Counted from the stretch's first letter, positions 13,501-23,713 are shown. The stretch is 64,000 nt of DNA from Nyssa sinensis (GCA_008638375.1 CM018032.1:55659882-55723881), one strand, 5' to 3'. The notes: generated by a model from the letters alone, not told the origin. Numbers and translations: made by a program.

Positions 13501-16500
13501 GACTTTAACCATACAACATCAAACAACACGCAATCGCTATTGAGCTGATTACATTTCCTAAAAACACCTTGTTTGAGGGGGGAAAAAAAGGCAGGGACGG
13601 CTGCCCATGTTTGGTGAGGCGGGGGGGAGAAAGAAGACCATAACACTTATTCTGCATTTACCACCACATTTTGAGTGTATTGAACAAAGATATGCATATC
13701 CATCGTATCTCATGCCCTCTGCAGGTTGTGGTTGTAAAATCAGTTTAATATTTAGTGGATTTCTTGACCAATAACTAATAAGCATAGGAAATTGGCGAGA
13801 CTAAAAGGAGGCACAAATTTGTAAATTGATGATGTCATTTCTTTGATTCAGCAATGTGTTGCTATCTTGAGATTGATTGCACAGACAGATAACTGGCAAA
13901 GCACCACATACAAACATAAAAGAATTTAGCACTAACTAGTTAAGCAAAAAAGAACTATTTTACACACAAAATATGACAAGGAAATAAATGATTTACTTCA
14001 TTTGCTCAACAAACCACTTCATGTATTAAGGATTAAATGAATAAGATTAACCAGTAAAACCTTAAAATTTCAGAACCATGAACAAAAGAAGGCTAACACT
14101 TTCCAACTAAATTCACACAATTCGACCTGCTGGATTCGAACCAGCAACCAAGAGGAATAATCCTCTGCTCTGCCTTCTGAGCTAAGGTCGACCAAAGAGA
14201 AACCTCCATCTCTCCATGTATAAGCATTGCACTGCCATGAGACGACTGTGGAAACAACGTAGAATATGTCAACCCATGCCACATGAACTATTTATAATAC
14301 CTTTTTTTTTATAAGTGAACTACTTATAAAAGCCTTAATATATAGTCCCACTGCATATGCACATAGGTTAATAATAAACAAAACAGTTTCTGTATAAATT
14401 AACTCAATGGGAGAAAGTTTAACACTGTACAAAGAAGGAACACTATTTTGTATATATAGATTGCAAAAAAGGGGACACTGTGGTAGTGAAAATGATGCTT
14501 AAAGGTGTTAATAAATTATTTTTTGCATAGACTATCAGTAGTAGATCACCTCTACTACAAACGAAGATTTTTCCATCAAGATTCTTGGACCAAATTCCAT
14601 ATCCAAGACACCAATTACCAACGTCCTTTTTTCCTAAGTAAAGACACTAAGTAAAAACTTAAGCGAACAAAAATAAAATAAAACTTCATCAAGTGCAGAG
14701 AAGGTTAAAACCTCATCAATTTCCATATGGATACTAATGGTTTATCCTTAAATTTTAATACAAGTAGGTCCATTAAGCTCAAAAGAATATCCATCAACCC
14801 TCAAAAAGTCAAGTAAATGAAGGTTGCCATGCAAAGATGAAAAAATTTGAGCGATGACATAGAATTGGAATCATTCAAACTCAAGAACTACAAGTGAAGA
14901 CGTATAATATTTCTTCTGTAATCTTGAGAGTTTTAGGAAAAGATTGAACAATTAGAAAGCTCACTGTAATTTAGGGAATTTAAAGATTTCATTTAAAATG
15001 GTTTTTCAAAGATTAATTAAAGTCAAACACAAGTTTTGAATATCAGTCGACCCATAAGTCAACTCAGTCGACTGACCTGAATGGACTTGGGCAAATTTTT
15101 CATTATTGGGTGATTCAGTCGCCCCAACTATGATTCCGCTGACTGAATTGAGTTATGCCTTAAAATGTTTTCAGTTTTTATAAGAATCGGTCGACTTAAG
15201 AATTGAATCAATCAACTAAAATTGGTTATGTTATTGAAAATCTTCATTTCTTTTAAAATCAGTCGACTGAATCTTAAAAGGTTTCAATTCTGGAGAACTC
15301 AATCAACTTAATATCTGGCTCAGTCGATTGAATGTTCTACTCTTTGAAAGGCATTCAAGCTCTGCTTCAATCAGTTGATTTAAAATAAGTATCAGTCAAC
15401 TGAATCAGGTGAGAATTAATGAACATTTAGGCTCTGTTAAACTTATTCGACTCAAAGGCTAGTATCAGTCGACTGAATTAACCAATTTTTAAAACACAAT
15501 ATTTTTCAGTCAACCAAAGAAAAATTCAGTCAACTGAATTTGTTAATCCAGCACTACAATGATTAGATTTTTGACTGATTTGAAAGACAATAACGGTTAG
15601 TTTTTGTTCTTAACAATTATATTTTCAAACTGCCTATAAAAAAGGTGATCAAACAGCATTTACTACTAATGCATTGAATACATTGAATAGAGAAAACTTC
15701 AAATTATTTCAAAACTTTCAAATACCTAGATCCTCAAGTACTTTGAGCTTTTAATTGCTCAATCACTATTACAAAAATGATCCTTGTTGTATATTTGCTC
15801 TTGAAGAGAGTAGTTCATTTATTATAAACCTTCAACCATCATTTATTATGAGATTATTGCGGGTTAGGTTACCCTTGAGAGACAAAGGGAGTTTGTCTAG
15901 AAAAAAAAAAAAAAAGTAGGGAGCTCTATTGTTGAAAGAGTTTGATCTCCACTTCGAAAGAACTCATTAGTAGATCACTCAAGTAAGAAGCTTAAGTTGA
16001 GAACGTAGGACCACCGAACCTCGTAAAAAATTTGTGTCAATCTCTCAACTCTCCTTTACTTTGTTGTTGTTAATTTAATTGCTTAATAATATATACATAT
16101 ATTTTAAATTGACAAAATGTGAAAACTACCCAATTCATCCCCCTTTTGGGTAGATTTTTGGGCAACAGAGACCACAATTTGCAAGCCTGATGCAAAATTC
16201 CTTAACTATATTGCTTGAGACATGGCTTTATAACAAGATATCATTTCTTTTCTTTTCTTGTTCTTTGGTTTAATGGCAAGAATATACAACTGGGAGTAAC
16301 CCTCCCTTGCTCATAGACAACACCCTAACCTGAATGAAGATGGGATTCGATCCCAAGTCTCTGGTACAACTACTTGGAGACTTTACAAGCTAAGCTAGTT
16401 AGCACCTTCACATGCTATAAATTTTGCTTGCATAGCCGAGAAAGTGATACTATTATAGCATAGAAGCATATGAGTCATGAGACGCCTACTATTTCATTGC

Positions 16501-19500
16501 CCTACTACTAACTAGAGGTGAAGCTACATTATACCAGGGGGGGCAATGGCCCCCCAAACTTTTGAAATTTTGATTTTTACCCCAATATTTTTATAGATAT
16601 TTTTAAAAAAAATTAGAATATCACCCATCTCCCCCCCCCCCCAAATTTTTTTTTTATATTTTCACAAAATACCCTCTAAAATTATATTTTTTTATTCTTC
16701 CTCCTAGGCTCAACTCGTTTATGTTCATGAACAGTAAGAGCATATACGGTAACTTGTATTTTATTTTATTTATTTTCACTCATGTATGTGCCTTCTAGGC
16801 CATTGCCTAAATTTAAATCTCTGGAGACTCCAATTACTTACACATTAATTGTTTCAAAACCAATAGAAGTTATTATTAGGCTAGGGCTTGATCACCTAGG
16901 CAACCGAGTAAAGCAATTTTCAGTCATATCGCCTTAACATGTTATAGGTCAAGTGCCTTCAAAGAAGCGATCACCTTAGGCTAGGCAAGAAGCAACCAAG
17001 TGATAGACTTTTTAAATTATAAAGTATTATGCTTGTATATCCTTTATGTTTATAATATTTTATGCACTTATTTAACAATTATGTAAGACACATATCAATA
17101 TAAAAGAACATAGGTGTAAGTCTATCGAACATTAGCACAAGACTGGTCTAATAAGCATTTAAATTATTTGAATAAATACAAAACTTTGAGGAAAATACAC
17201 TTTCAACATGTAAAAAATTAAAATAGAAATTTATATTGCACTACAACCAAAAAACTATCATCATTCTTCACAAAATTTGGACTTGGCCCTCCATAAAATC
17301 TCTTCCCTCGAATCAACCAAATTGACCACCTATATATTTAATCTTCCCAACATAAGCCTGAACTTTAATAATCAATTTAGAAGTGTATGAGATTATCCCT
17401 ATCATGTCTTCTACATTATTAGGACCAACAAATTCACAAAATTTTCTTTGATTCAAGACATTGATATATTACAAAATTTTGAATATTCATTGAGAAGAAA
17501 GAACCTAAGCTAAAAATGATCACATCACTTAAATAAGTCATATGTCACCTTTCAATTGATCTTTTTAGTATTACCTAATATAATTATTATAACTATTAGA
17601 TACTATTAACTTAGAATAGGTTAACTTTTAATGTCTAATATATCTCTTTTATTATTTTTATGAGTTAGTGTCTTGCTTTATTTAAGCTAGCGCTTTTTTA
17701 TCGTCTTGCTTTTCAAATAATGTAGGACCTTAGCACCTTAAAGGAACCTTTAGTCTTTAACTACACTAAATTTGATGAAATTTAATGGTTATGATCCAAC
17801 AAACTTATAGGCAATTCCTTCCCAAGGAAGTTACCCTAATTGGTTCATCTCCAACGTCGCTTGCTACTCCACTTCTCACATGCATAATCATCTTCCCAAA
17901 AAACTATAGATTCTTGTTAGATTATGGGAAAGAGAGCTAATGACAGATTGATTTCCACTTGAAGACTCATGATTTTTTAGATTGTAAAGCCATCCAATGA
18001 CTTGAAGATGGAGATGAGAGTTATTCCTTTAAGGAACTAGTGTGTAAAATTTTTCTGTCTCTTGTTTAATATGCCTATTACTGATACTTTTTTTGCTGAT
18101 TATTTTTAATTGGTTTATTTAGCATATCTAATGTAGTCGAATCATCTTAATTTGCTTTCAATGATCCATTTTATCCGTTTTGACAAAATGGGATGTTTGG
18201 TCAGCTAGCAACCAAACCGAGACAAAACAAGTTTTTGTTCGCCAAAAATTATGTTAGCTAAGCTTGAACGCACATATAAATAGGGTTGTCAATTTTTGAC
18301 ACGACATGATAACACGAATCAAACACGACACAAAGTTAACGGGTTTGGGTTGAACATAAATGGGTTTGAATCAAACATAAATGGGTTTGGATCATAACAG
18401 GTTGACACGTATAACACAATTAATAAACATGTCGTGTTTGAATTTTAATAGTGTTAACCCTGTTTAACATGACTTAACACGTTTAATTATAAAAAATATC
18501 ACGACTTAGGGTAATTCATCTCACATTGAAAGTTTATCAAGGTTTGGAGATTTTTAACTTATAAAAAAGGTTCCTACTTTGATTTAGCTCATGTCCAAAG
18601 TTTACTAAACTTGAAAATTATCTATACATATTAAAAGATATATTACTTTTTTATTTAAAAAATAAAAAATTAAAATAAATAGGTTAAGCATATCGACACG
18701 TGTAACCAGTTTAATAAATGGGCTTGGGTTTGAGTTTTGAAACTTGACACAATTAGTTAATAATGCCAAAGTTAGGGTTGACACATATTTTCGAATATGT
18801 ATGCCTTGACACTACCCGAACACGACACGATAATACGATTGACACCCCTAGATATAGATGTTCGTCACAAGCCCAAGCCGAACTTGATCCGGCCCTTATC
18901 TCGCCAAAACTGAGCCCAAACAAGCCAAAGCTCGGTCTAGATTAGATCATTTGCAGTCCAATGTATAAAAGGGAAGAGAGGGTTGGTCCCCTGCTTCTTC
19001 TTGAAACATTAAGTTGCTACTACTCCCAAAAAGAAAACACACAAAAGAACTAAGAAAGAATCAGAAAAAATCACCGGATGGTTGCAAACCGAGGCAATTT
19101 TGGTGTGAGTGATGGCTTTGAGTAAGTTCAAATTTTATTTGATCATGCATACACTAATCACAAAATTTCATCTGATACCTGGTATAGTTGTGTCCAAATA
19201 ATCAAATTTTGCTTGCATGAAAGTTCCATTCGTACATCATGTTTTGATAAGATTCTACATTTTAGAATATGCCCCTTTCAATGGCATTTCCATTTAAGTC
19301 TTCACACAATTAGAAAGGTATAGGTGTTCAAATCCTAGACATACAAGCACTCCGTGAAAGCGTGAAAGGTACAGGTGTTGCAATGCTAAACATACAAGCA
19401 CTCCGTGAAAGCAGTGACTTCAGTTTGAATATACACTATTCTCTCAGACAGAACAAGTCTCTATTTCTATCAAGGAATTTGCATGAAATGAGTCGAGAAA

Positions 19501-22090
19501 AAAAAATGCCAACCCTTTTTGAACTTTTCCTTCTGGCATTTATCCTTTTCTAATGAAAACAAGACTTAACAAAAGAGTTTTGGTTGGGTTATCAACAAAA
19601 TAAATTATTTGACCATAATTTATGCAAAATACAAAGGACAAAATCACATATACACCAATAACTTTTGTGTGTGTGTGTGTGTGTATTTGATAAGTAGTTC
19701 AGAATATATTTTACATCTGAGACTCTTTAAGAATATAATCTACTTACTGCCTTAGTCAAATATTAGTGTGATTTTAGAAGGATTAAGCAGAAATTATACC
19801 AGCTGTCACAGTTAAGTGTTTGACAGACACAACTGAACAAGGACAAGCAGATAGTCCAGCTTAAAAAGGGCCCATTGTTCAGCTTAAAGTTTCAAAAACA
19901 GAACTACAAAAACAAATTAACAAAAATCCAAACTGCATCGGACGTTTCTATTTTATCAGAAAACTAATTCTTGAACTTATCAAGGCTTGATAAAACATTC
20001 ACATTACTCATATTCAGAGAAAAATCCAGGCACTATTCTGTGGACAATTAGGAAGGAAAAAAATGACAAAAAAAAAAATTCCACAATAATGTGTTCAGAG
20101 GTGGTCACACCGAGAGAATTACAGTCCCCTATTGCATAGGGAGCTTCACTGGTTAACGTGTAGTAACCTCATCTTCCAGTTTGATTCATTATTGGACTCA
20201 GTCCCTTTCATCCGAGTATAATCTTCTACATTCATTGATGACTAGAAATTCATATTTTTAACACCCCCACCCCAGGAGAGAGAGAGAGAGGGAGGAAATT
20301 ACCTCCAGTAGTGGTTTTGTCAATTCCAATGATTTCCTGGTGAAGTAAAATAGAGAAATTAGGATTCAGTAAATTCTGCACTCCATCCAAATTCAAAGAA
20401 AATGGGAGGGTGCATAAACATAATAAGAGACAGATTCAAAATGTCAGTTAAATTCTTATTCGCCAAACCTTGAATTTAGAGCATCCAATTAAAAAGAAAG
20501 AACTACAAATCATCAAGGACAAAACAGCACCTTGACAGCAGCATCCTCCGCCGCTCTTTCAGTACAATGTGATCCAGATCATCCTCAAAGTCATCAGGGA
20601 TCTCAGTATTTAACTTAATCACTTGTGCATCAGCACCTGAAGAGCCCTTTACATAATTTCCCGACAAACTCATTAAGCTGTTATCAATATGCTCAACCTT
20701 TATATTGACAGGATGTGTTGATGGTATTGAACACTGAAGCAAAGGACTTGCAGTGGCATCGACATTAACTTCAGACAATGCTATCCGATTTGAGGAAATG
20801 AGCTTGTTCACTTGAGTCCCTTGGTAACAGTATGCACCCAGAACACCTGCATTTTATTTTATTTTTTTGCAGTGGCATTTTTTAAACATGGATCAACAGC
20901 ACCAGAAACTACTGACTTTTTAAAGTAATGAACTTCAAAAATAACTTCTCCAACAACTTTACCGGCACCACTTTGTTCCGGCAGAAATCTCTCATTAATC
21001 TGTTCCGCAGCAAAGCAAGCAGGACGGAAACCATGACATGCCCTTTTAATTAACAAAAATTAAAATAAATGAGTAAACCGAAAAAGAAAAAAAAAAAAAA
21101 AACATGTAACAAATAAGGGACACTTCATTGCTTTTAGTGTTATTCCTCTTATCATTATTATTGTTATTGCTGTTGTTGTTATAGCAAGACGACAGCAGCA
21201 GCAATCAATAACTCAATAATATGATCCCTTCAAATATCAAACACCCACTTCCGGAGCTAATCTCCAAACAATTCCATGTTTTATTTTCCTTCTTTTTTCT
21301 GAAAAGTGTGTTTTACTTTCCTTCTTTTAACTATTAAAAATGCATCGTGTTCTAAAAATTAGAATCCATAAACATGAAGCCATAAAACATAACAATACCG
21401 GCATACCACTGTAAAGCATACACAACATTTTCCTAGAAGGAAATGTAAAGTATTTAATCACCCTGATTATTATGCAAAGTGGGCATTGGAAACAACTACA
21501 AGGCAAAATCGAAGCATAAGAATAGCAATGGATTATAACATCACAATACAGTCTGAACAAGAAAGAGAAAGATTAATAATTATAACAAGAAAAAAGAAGT
21601 TGTCAACTTAACACAAACAAACAAAAAACAAATCCGTGATGGACACCCCCCCCCTCCCCCAACACACATGGTAAAGCCCATTACAAAGTGAAAATCTAAA
21701 TGGACGCAAAATTGTATAACAAAACAGCAAATGTGTATAAATGAAAACATCACTGAGGCTAAATTACCTGGGAATCACATTTCTGATCTTCCTTCTTAAC
21801 AACGTTATGAATTGGGGGTCTGCATATAACCACAAAACAAGGTTTTTAACACTAAACCCACAATCTTATAATCTTATAAAACAATCAACCAAATCGGAAA
21901 CTTACGTCGATGGATTGTTGCTTTCTTTCTCGAATCTAATGTCGCTGAAATCAGAAAGACGCTTACTTGCAAGTAGCATTTTCAAACGTTGTTTCAATGG
22001 AACACGATCGTGCTCCTCGGTCCAAACACCATCACGAGTTCCATTCTCGGATTTGGACGAAGTGTTATCAGAACCAGAAAATTGACCCAT
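2451..22090 (-). CDS. Conserved plant nuclear protein of unknown function (11 recognised exons, 3' end not found)
   Basis: Exons, in gene order: 22090-21906, 21819-21768, 20999-20963, 20846-20531, 20336-20303, 13231-12498, 12279-12231, 12163-12038, 3113-3008, 2858-2767, 2604-2451. All junctions are GT-AG and phases agree, except 3008/2858 (see findings). The ATG at 22090 opens MGQFSGSDN. About 628 codons are visible. Motifs: three related leucine/basic motifs ([11 protein letters not shown], exon 1; [11 protein letters not shown], exon 4; [13 protein letters not shown], exon 6), consensus SUMO sites IKVE, VKVE and VKSE, and a nuclear localisation signal PKKRRK (exon 6). The C-terminal block ([35 protein letters not shown]) is compact and looks strongly conserved. 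I cannot name the family with confidence. The exon 5-6 intron (7.1 kb) and exon 8-9 intron (8.9 kb) hold most of the local transposons. The E2F-type promoter site and the nuclear signal suggest a nuclear, cell-cycle-linked role; this is inference. Confidence 0.75.
2689..2727. repeat. Compound microsatellite (AT)n(AG)n
   Basis: An uninterrupted AT run passes directly into an AG run inside the short intron between the last two recognised exons of the minus-strand gene. Confidence 0.9.
3925..4627 (+). mobile_element. Tandem TRIM array: LTR-internal-LTR-internal-LTR
   Basis: Three copies of a roughly 155-bp LTR begin tgtgat and contain cccacatcgg or a variant: 3925-4077, 4193-4349 and 4473-4627. 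They are separated by two internal domains of 115-123 bp. Each internal domain starts with a decayed initiator-Met primer-binding site (aggtatcaaagcc at 4081; agtattagaaccgg at 4352) and ends in a purine-rich stretch (ctaaaaggggcaagaa in the second). No coding capacity exists. This matches terminal-repeat retrotransposons in miniature. Flanks ataat (3920-3924) and ataac (4628-4632) are a probable 5-bp target duplication with one mismatch. The array lies in the 8.9-kb intron of the minus-strand gene. Confidence 0.8.
4643..4808 (+). repeat. 5' LTR of copia element
   Basis: It starts tgttac and ends tctca before the primer-binding site. A TATA box (tatataaac, about 4717) sits in the loop of an inverted repeat with 11-base arms cttccatttgt and acaaatggaag. 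Confidence 0.85.
5475..8822 (+). pseudogene. Copia gag-pol polyprotein remnant
   Basis: Homology runs through several frames with many stops. Start region: [12 protein letters not shown] at 5475, then only about 75 residues before the protease-like [11 protein letters not shown] (about 5710-5745), so most of gag, including the CCHC knuckle, is missing. The protease triad DSG reads DSE. Pre-integrase and integrase follow (about 5930-6900; [30 protein letters not shown]). Reverse transcriptase spans about 7320-7990 ([22 protein letters not shown] with the DD pair intact). RNase H spans about 8100-8820 ([17 protein letters not shown]). The order integrase before reverse transcriptase identifies Ty1/copia. 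It cannot encode an active polyprotein. Confidence 0.85.
8830..8983 (+). repeat. 3' LTR of copia element (right end truncated)
   Basis: It matches the 5' LTR from tgttag through ctttgg and then diverges. The TATA-loop inverted repeat is kept, with one arm mutated. Confidence 0.8.
9024..9694. mobile_element. Non-autonomous hAT-type element (MITE), 671 bp
   Basis: Terminal inverted repeats are caaggatcaaaatttcg and, read inward from the right end, caatgatcaaaatatcg. They are flanked by a perfect 8-bp target duplication cttacaag at 9016-9023 and 9695-9702. An 8-bp duplication and CAxxG ends fit the hAT superfamily. Both ends are rich in gaaac/gtttc words, and no coding sequence is seen. Confidence 0.85.
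9952..10116. mobile_element. Small element related to the 9024 hAT MITE
   Basis: The ends caagggtgaaaatag and, read inward from the right, caaggattaaaatttc match the termini of the neighbouring 671-bp element, and the interior shares gtttc-rich words. No convincing target duplication was found, so borders are approximate. Confidence 0.45.
10117..12037. other. Intron sequence with long microsatellites
   Basis: Part of the 8.9-kb intron of the minus-strand gene. It holds a (CT)n tract followed by (AT)n at about 10172-10240 and a (TG)n(AG)n tract at about 10505-10563. The long open frames over these tracts are simple-repeat translations. Nothing else is recognised. Confidence 0.6.
12038..12163 (-). 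other. Exon 8 of the conserved nuclear protein gene
   Basis: Acceptor cag/GTG and donor AAG/gttggc give an in-phase exon of 42 codons ([18 protein letters not shown] to LEAVISK). It is acidic and helical-looking and joins in frame to the exon at 12279-12231 ([16 protein letters not shown]). Confidence 0.85.
12498..13231 (-). other. Exon 6, the largest exon of the conserved nuclear protein gene
   Basis: 734 nt, phase 0 in and phase 2 out. It encodes a Ser/Gly-rich stretch, then a module with [15 protein letters not shown] and [13 protein letters not shown], and ends with the nuclear localisation signal PKKRRK. The module repeats one encoded by exon 4. Confidence 0.85.
13232..14121. other. Intron sequence, nothing recognised
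   Basis: Right-hand part of the 7.1-kb intron between exons 5 and 6. Only short poly-C/poly-G and poly-A runs (13289, 13577, 13620) stand out. Confidence 0.6.
14122..14191 (-). pseudogene. tRNA-Tyr-like pseudogene lacking its anticodon
   Basis: On the minus strand the 7-bp acceptor stem (tcgacct/aggtcga), D arm (gctc...gagc) and T arm with gctggttcgaatccagc are all kept, and the whole resembles plant nuclear tRNA-Tyr. The anticodon arm collapses to gagga-ttat-tcctc: the loop is short and no GTA anticodon or intron remains. B box ggttcgaatcc is intact and the A box is mutated by one base from its usual form. It lies in an intron of the minus-strand gene, same strand. Confidence 0.75.
14192..14985. 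other. Intron sequence, nothing recognised
   Basis: AT-rich intron DNA between the tRNA-like sequence and the solo-LTR-like block; no feature was recognised. Confidence 0.5.
14986..16167 (+). mobile_element. Probable solo LTR, copia (SIRE/Maximus-like)
   Basis: The first 600 bases carry about ten copies or variants of the palindromic word cagtcgactga. They are followed by a TATA-like cctataaaaaagg (about 15632) and, at the end, acccaattcatccccctttt before gggcaaca. This arrangement is known from the long LTRs of SIRE-like copia elements. No primer-binding site or coding region follows, so I call it a solo LTR or LTR fragment. The left border is not defined. Confidence 0.45.
16262..16412 (-). 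mobile_element. tRNA-derived SINE
   Basis: On the minus strand an A box tagcttagcttgtaaag (16383-16397 and following) is followed by a B box gggatcgaatccc (16342-16354). A short tail region runs toward the T-rich stretch at 16240-16265. It lies in the 7.1-kb intron, on the same strand as the host gene. Confidence 0.6.
16413..18280. other. AT-rich intron sequence
   Basis: No gene is seen. A segment near 16510-16640 with gggggcaatggccccccaa and a C run looks repeat-derived but has no borders I can define. Confidence 0.45.
18281..18850. mobile_element. hAT-type MITE, family with tagggg-tgtcaa ends, copy 1
   Basis: Ends tagggttgtcaa and, inward from the right, taggggtgtcaat. The interior is full of gacacg/cgtgtc words. 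Flanks catataaa and gatataga agree at six of eight positions, a decayed 8-bp target duplication. Two further copies lie at 41904 and 46696. Confidence 0.8.
18851..20302. other. Intron sequence, nothing firm recognised
   Basis: Includes a direct repeat of the phrase aaaggta(t/c)aggtgtt near 19314 and 19367, followed each time by acatacaagcactccgtgaaag, a short tandem duplication of about 53 bp. No gene is recognised. Confidence 0.45.
20531..20846 (-). other. Exon 4 of the conserved nuclear protein gene
   Basis: 316 nt, phase 1 in and phase 2 out. It carries [11 protein letters not shown] followed by an acidic stretch ([11 protein letters not shown]) and [13 protein letters not shown], the first copy of the module repeated in exon 6. 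Confidence 0.85.
21906..22090 (-). other. Exon 1 (start codon) of the conserved nuclear protein gene
   Basis: ATG at 22090-22088, donor GTAAGT after 21906. It encodes the first 61 residues, including [16 protein letters not shown]. The donor matches the acceptor of the next exon (21819) in phase. Confidence 0.85.
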
Positions 22091-22294
22091 TGTTTAAAAC
22101 TTTCGGCTCTGATTATGACCATCCACGGTTTATATACAGGTAACAAAGGTATAAGTAAGAAAAAGAAATCAAATACTAATTTCTTAAACTAGGGTTTTAT
22201 AGATAATGAAGAGTACCAGTGGCGGTGTCTCGTGTGTATTGTGTAGTGACAAATGAGGTTGGCTGATTTGCGAGGTCTGCGACTGCTCCGTTAG

Positions 22295-22314
22295 TCGCGC
22301 GTTTTGGCGCGCGA
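22295..22314. promoter_or_regulatory. E2F-type site inside a GC palindrome, promoter of the minus-strand gene
   Basis: Arms tcgcgcg and cgcgcga form a perfect 7-bp inverted repeat. The plus strand reads tttggcgc at 22303-22310, an exact match to the E2F consensus TTTSSCGC. It lies about 210 bp upstream of the ATG at 22090. Confidence 0.55.
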
Positions 22315-22806
22315 TGAGAGAGAATTGAAGTGATAATATATTATCGCCATTTTGTCAGAGAACAAGTAGAGAGGGAGACTTTGGAGTCTTTGAAGATCAA
22401 AAAGGCCCCTTAAGGGGAGCCCAGCCCCTTTGCTTTTTATTTACGAAGATAAATTCACTTTGTTTGTGATAGGATTCGAAGCCACACTTGCGCCTTTTGA
22501 CCTTCTGTTCTGGTTATGGCGTGTAGGTAGGAACAACAAATTAATTCATCCTGTTTTTAATGGGAGGTATGAAATATCAATAAACAGGTTTATTAGTCCC
22601 GTTTTTAATGAGAGGTATGAAGTGTTACAGTATCTTTGGACGAAAGGAATCGGAAAAAAAAAAATAGAAAGAGAAGGAAGAAGAGCTTATATCATGTTTG
22701 TTTTAAAAATTAATACTCATTTTAGTAATTTTGTTATCCCTTTACAAGTAGACGAAAATGGAGGAAAAGAAAAGAAAAGATTTAATAAATTTTTAATAAT
22801 ATCAAT

Positions 22807-23315
22807 TGATGCTGTACTTTTCGACTCGTAATAAGTGTGGGCTCTGTGACCTGTAGAATCACTCAAAAAGATGATCAGAGGACCACCAGATTGGCTCCGG
22901 CGGTAGCCGCTCCGATGCTTAAGTAAGTAAATGGAATTGAAAGCCAAAGTATGAGTATAAAAATAAAGCGTACCTTTAGGGTTTAATTTATAGGTCGGGG
23001 CCTTGCCTAAGTTGCTTAGGATTCGATGCCATGAATATAGGGATTTGATCATCGGAGATTGCAGTTACCTTGTAGGAGTATTGAGTCGTAGATAGGAGAT
23101 AATCATAGATAGTAGTTTCCTTGTTGAAGACTGTTTCCGTGTTGAAGATTGTTTCCTTATTCCCTACTTGGTAGTTGTTAAGGAAGCCATAAGGTCGGAA
23201 CCATATGAAATGCTGAATGAATATTATCCAGAGCATAAAGTCTGGAAGATATGTGCATGAGAACGCCTTGGAGGCTCCACCTGTACTGCATGACCGAGTT
23301 TGTCGGCTCTGTAGG

Positions 23316-23347
<32 letters not shown>

Positions 23348-23513
23348 ATGCCCTGAAGGCTGTGAATGCTCTGTATGACCGAGTTTATCAGCTCTGCGTG
23401 ATGTATATATGAGAATGCCCTGAAGGCTTGTGGCTGCTCTGTATGATCGAAATTATCAGCTCTGTATGCACACGTGTCTCAAGGTGATTGGTGTGTCTGT
23501 TTGTGGTATATCA
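22807..23513 (-). repeat. 3' LTR of gypsy copy 1
   Basis: 707 bp. It carries about three imperfect units of roughly 65 bp (word pattern tgagaatgccctgaaggct...ctctgtatgaccgagtttatc...ctctg) at about 23250-23465, a short (TA)n tract at 23321, and an ACGT-core palindrome acacgtgt near 23470. Confidence 0.9.
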
Positions 23514-23528
23514 GCTACTCCCCCCCCG
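23514..23528 (-). promoter_or_regulatory. Polypurine tract of gypsy copy 1
   Basis: On the minus strand cggggggggagtagc directly precedes the 3' LTR start, the position expected for plus-strand priming. Confidence 0.8.
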
Positions 23529-23562
23529 AGCCCTAGTTAGAAGCTAGGGCTTAACTAGGGTT
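23529..23562. other. Overlapping inverted repeats (two mutually exclusive hairpins) beside the polypurine tract
   Basis: agccctag (23529-23536) can pair with ctagggct (23544-23551). The longer agccctagtta (23529-23539) can instead pair with taactagggtt (23552-23562) with one G-T pair. The same 34 bases recur in copy 2 at 58464-58497. Confidence 0.7.
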
Positions 23563-23713
23563 ATGGGCTTTGTGAAGAGTCATACGTTTCGTTTCTCTAT
23601 TTCTCGAGACGTCGGTTTAATGAGTCATTTATTGCGCAACCGATACTTGAGAAGCCATCATTATTTTCAACCGTTGTGTCGACTTGTATTAGGAGGCTCA
23701 TATTTCGAATGGG

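Noticed and set aside
20859..21056. Reading the whole 66-codon frame as exon 3 of the minus-strand gene
   Set aside because: Phase fits only a shorter exon, 20999-20963, with a good pyrimidine tract and acceptor cag and donor GTAAAG; the longer version does not join in frame to exon 2.
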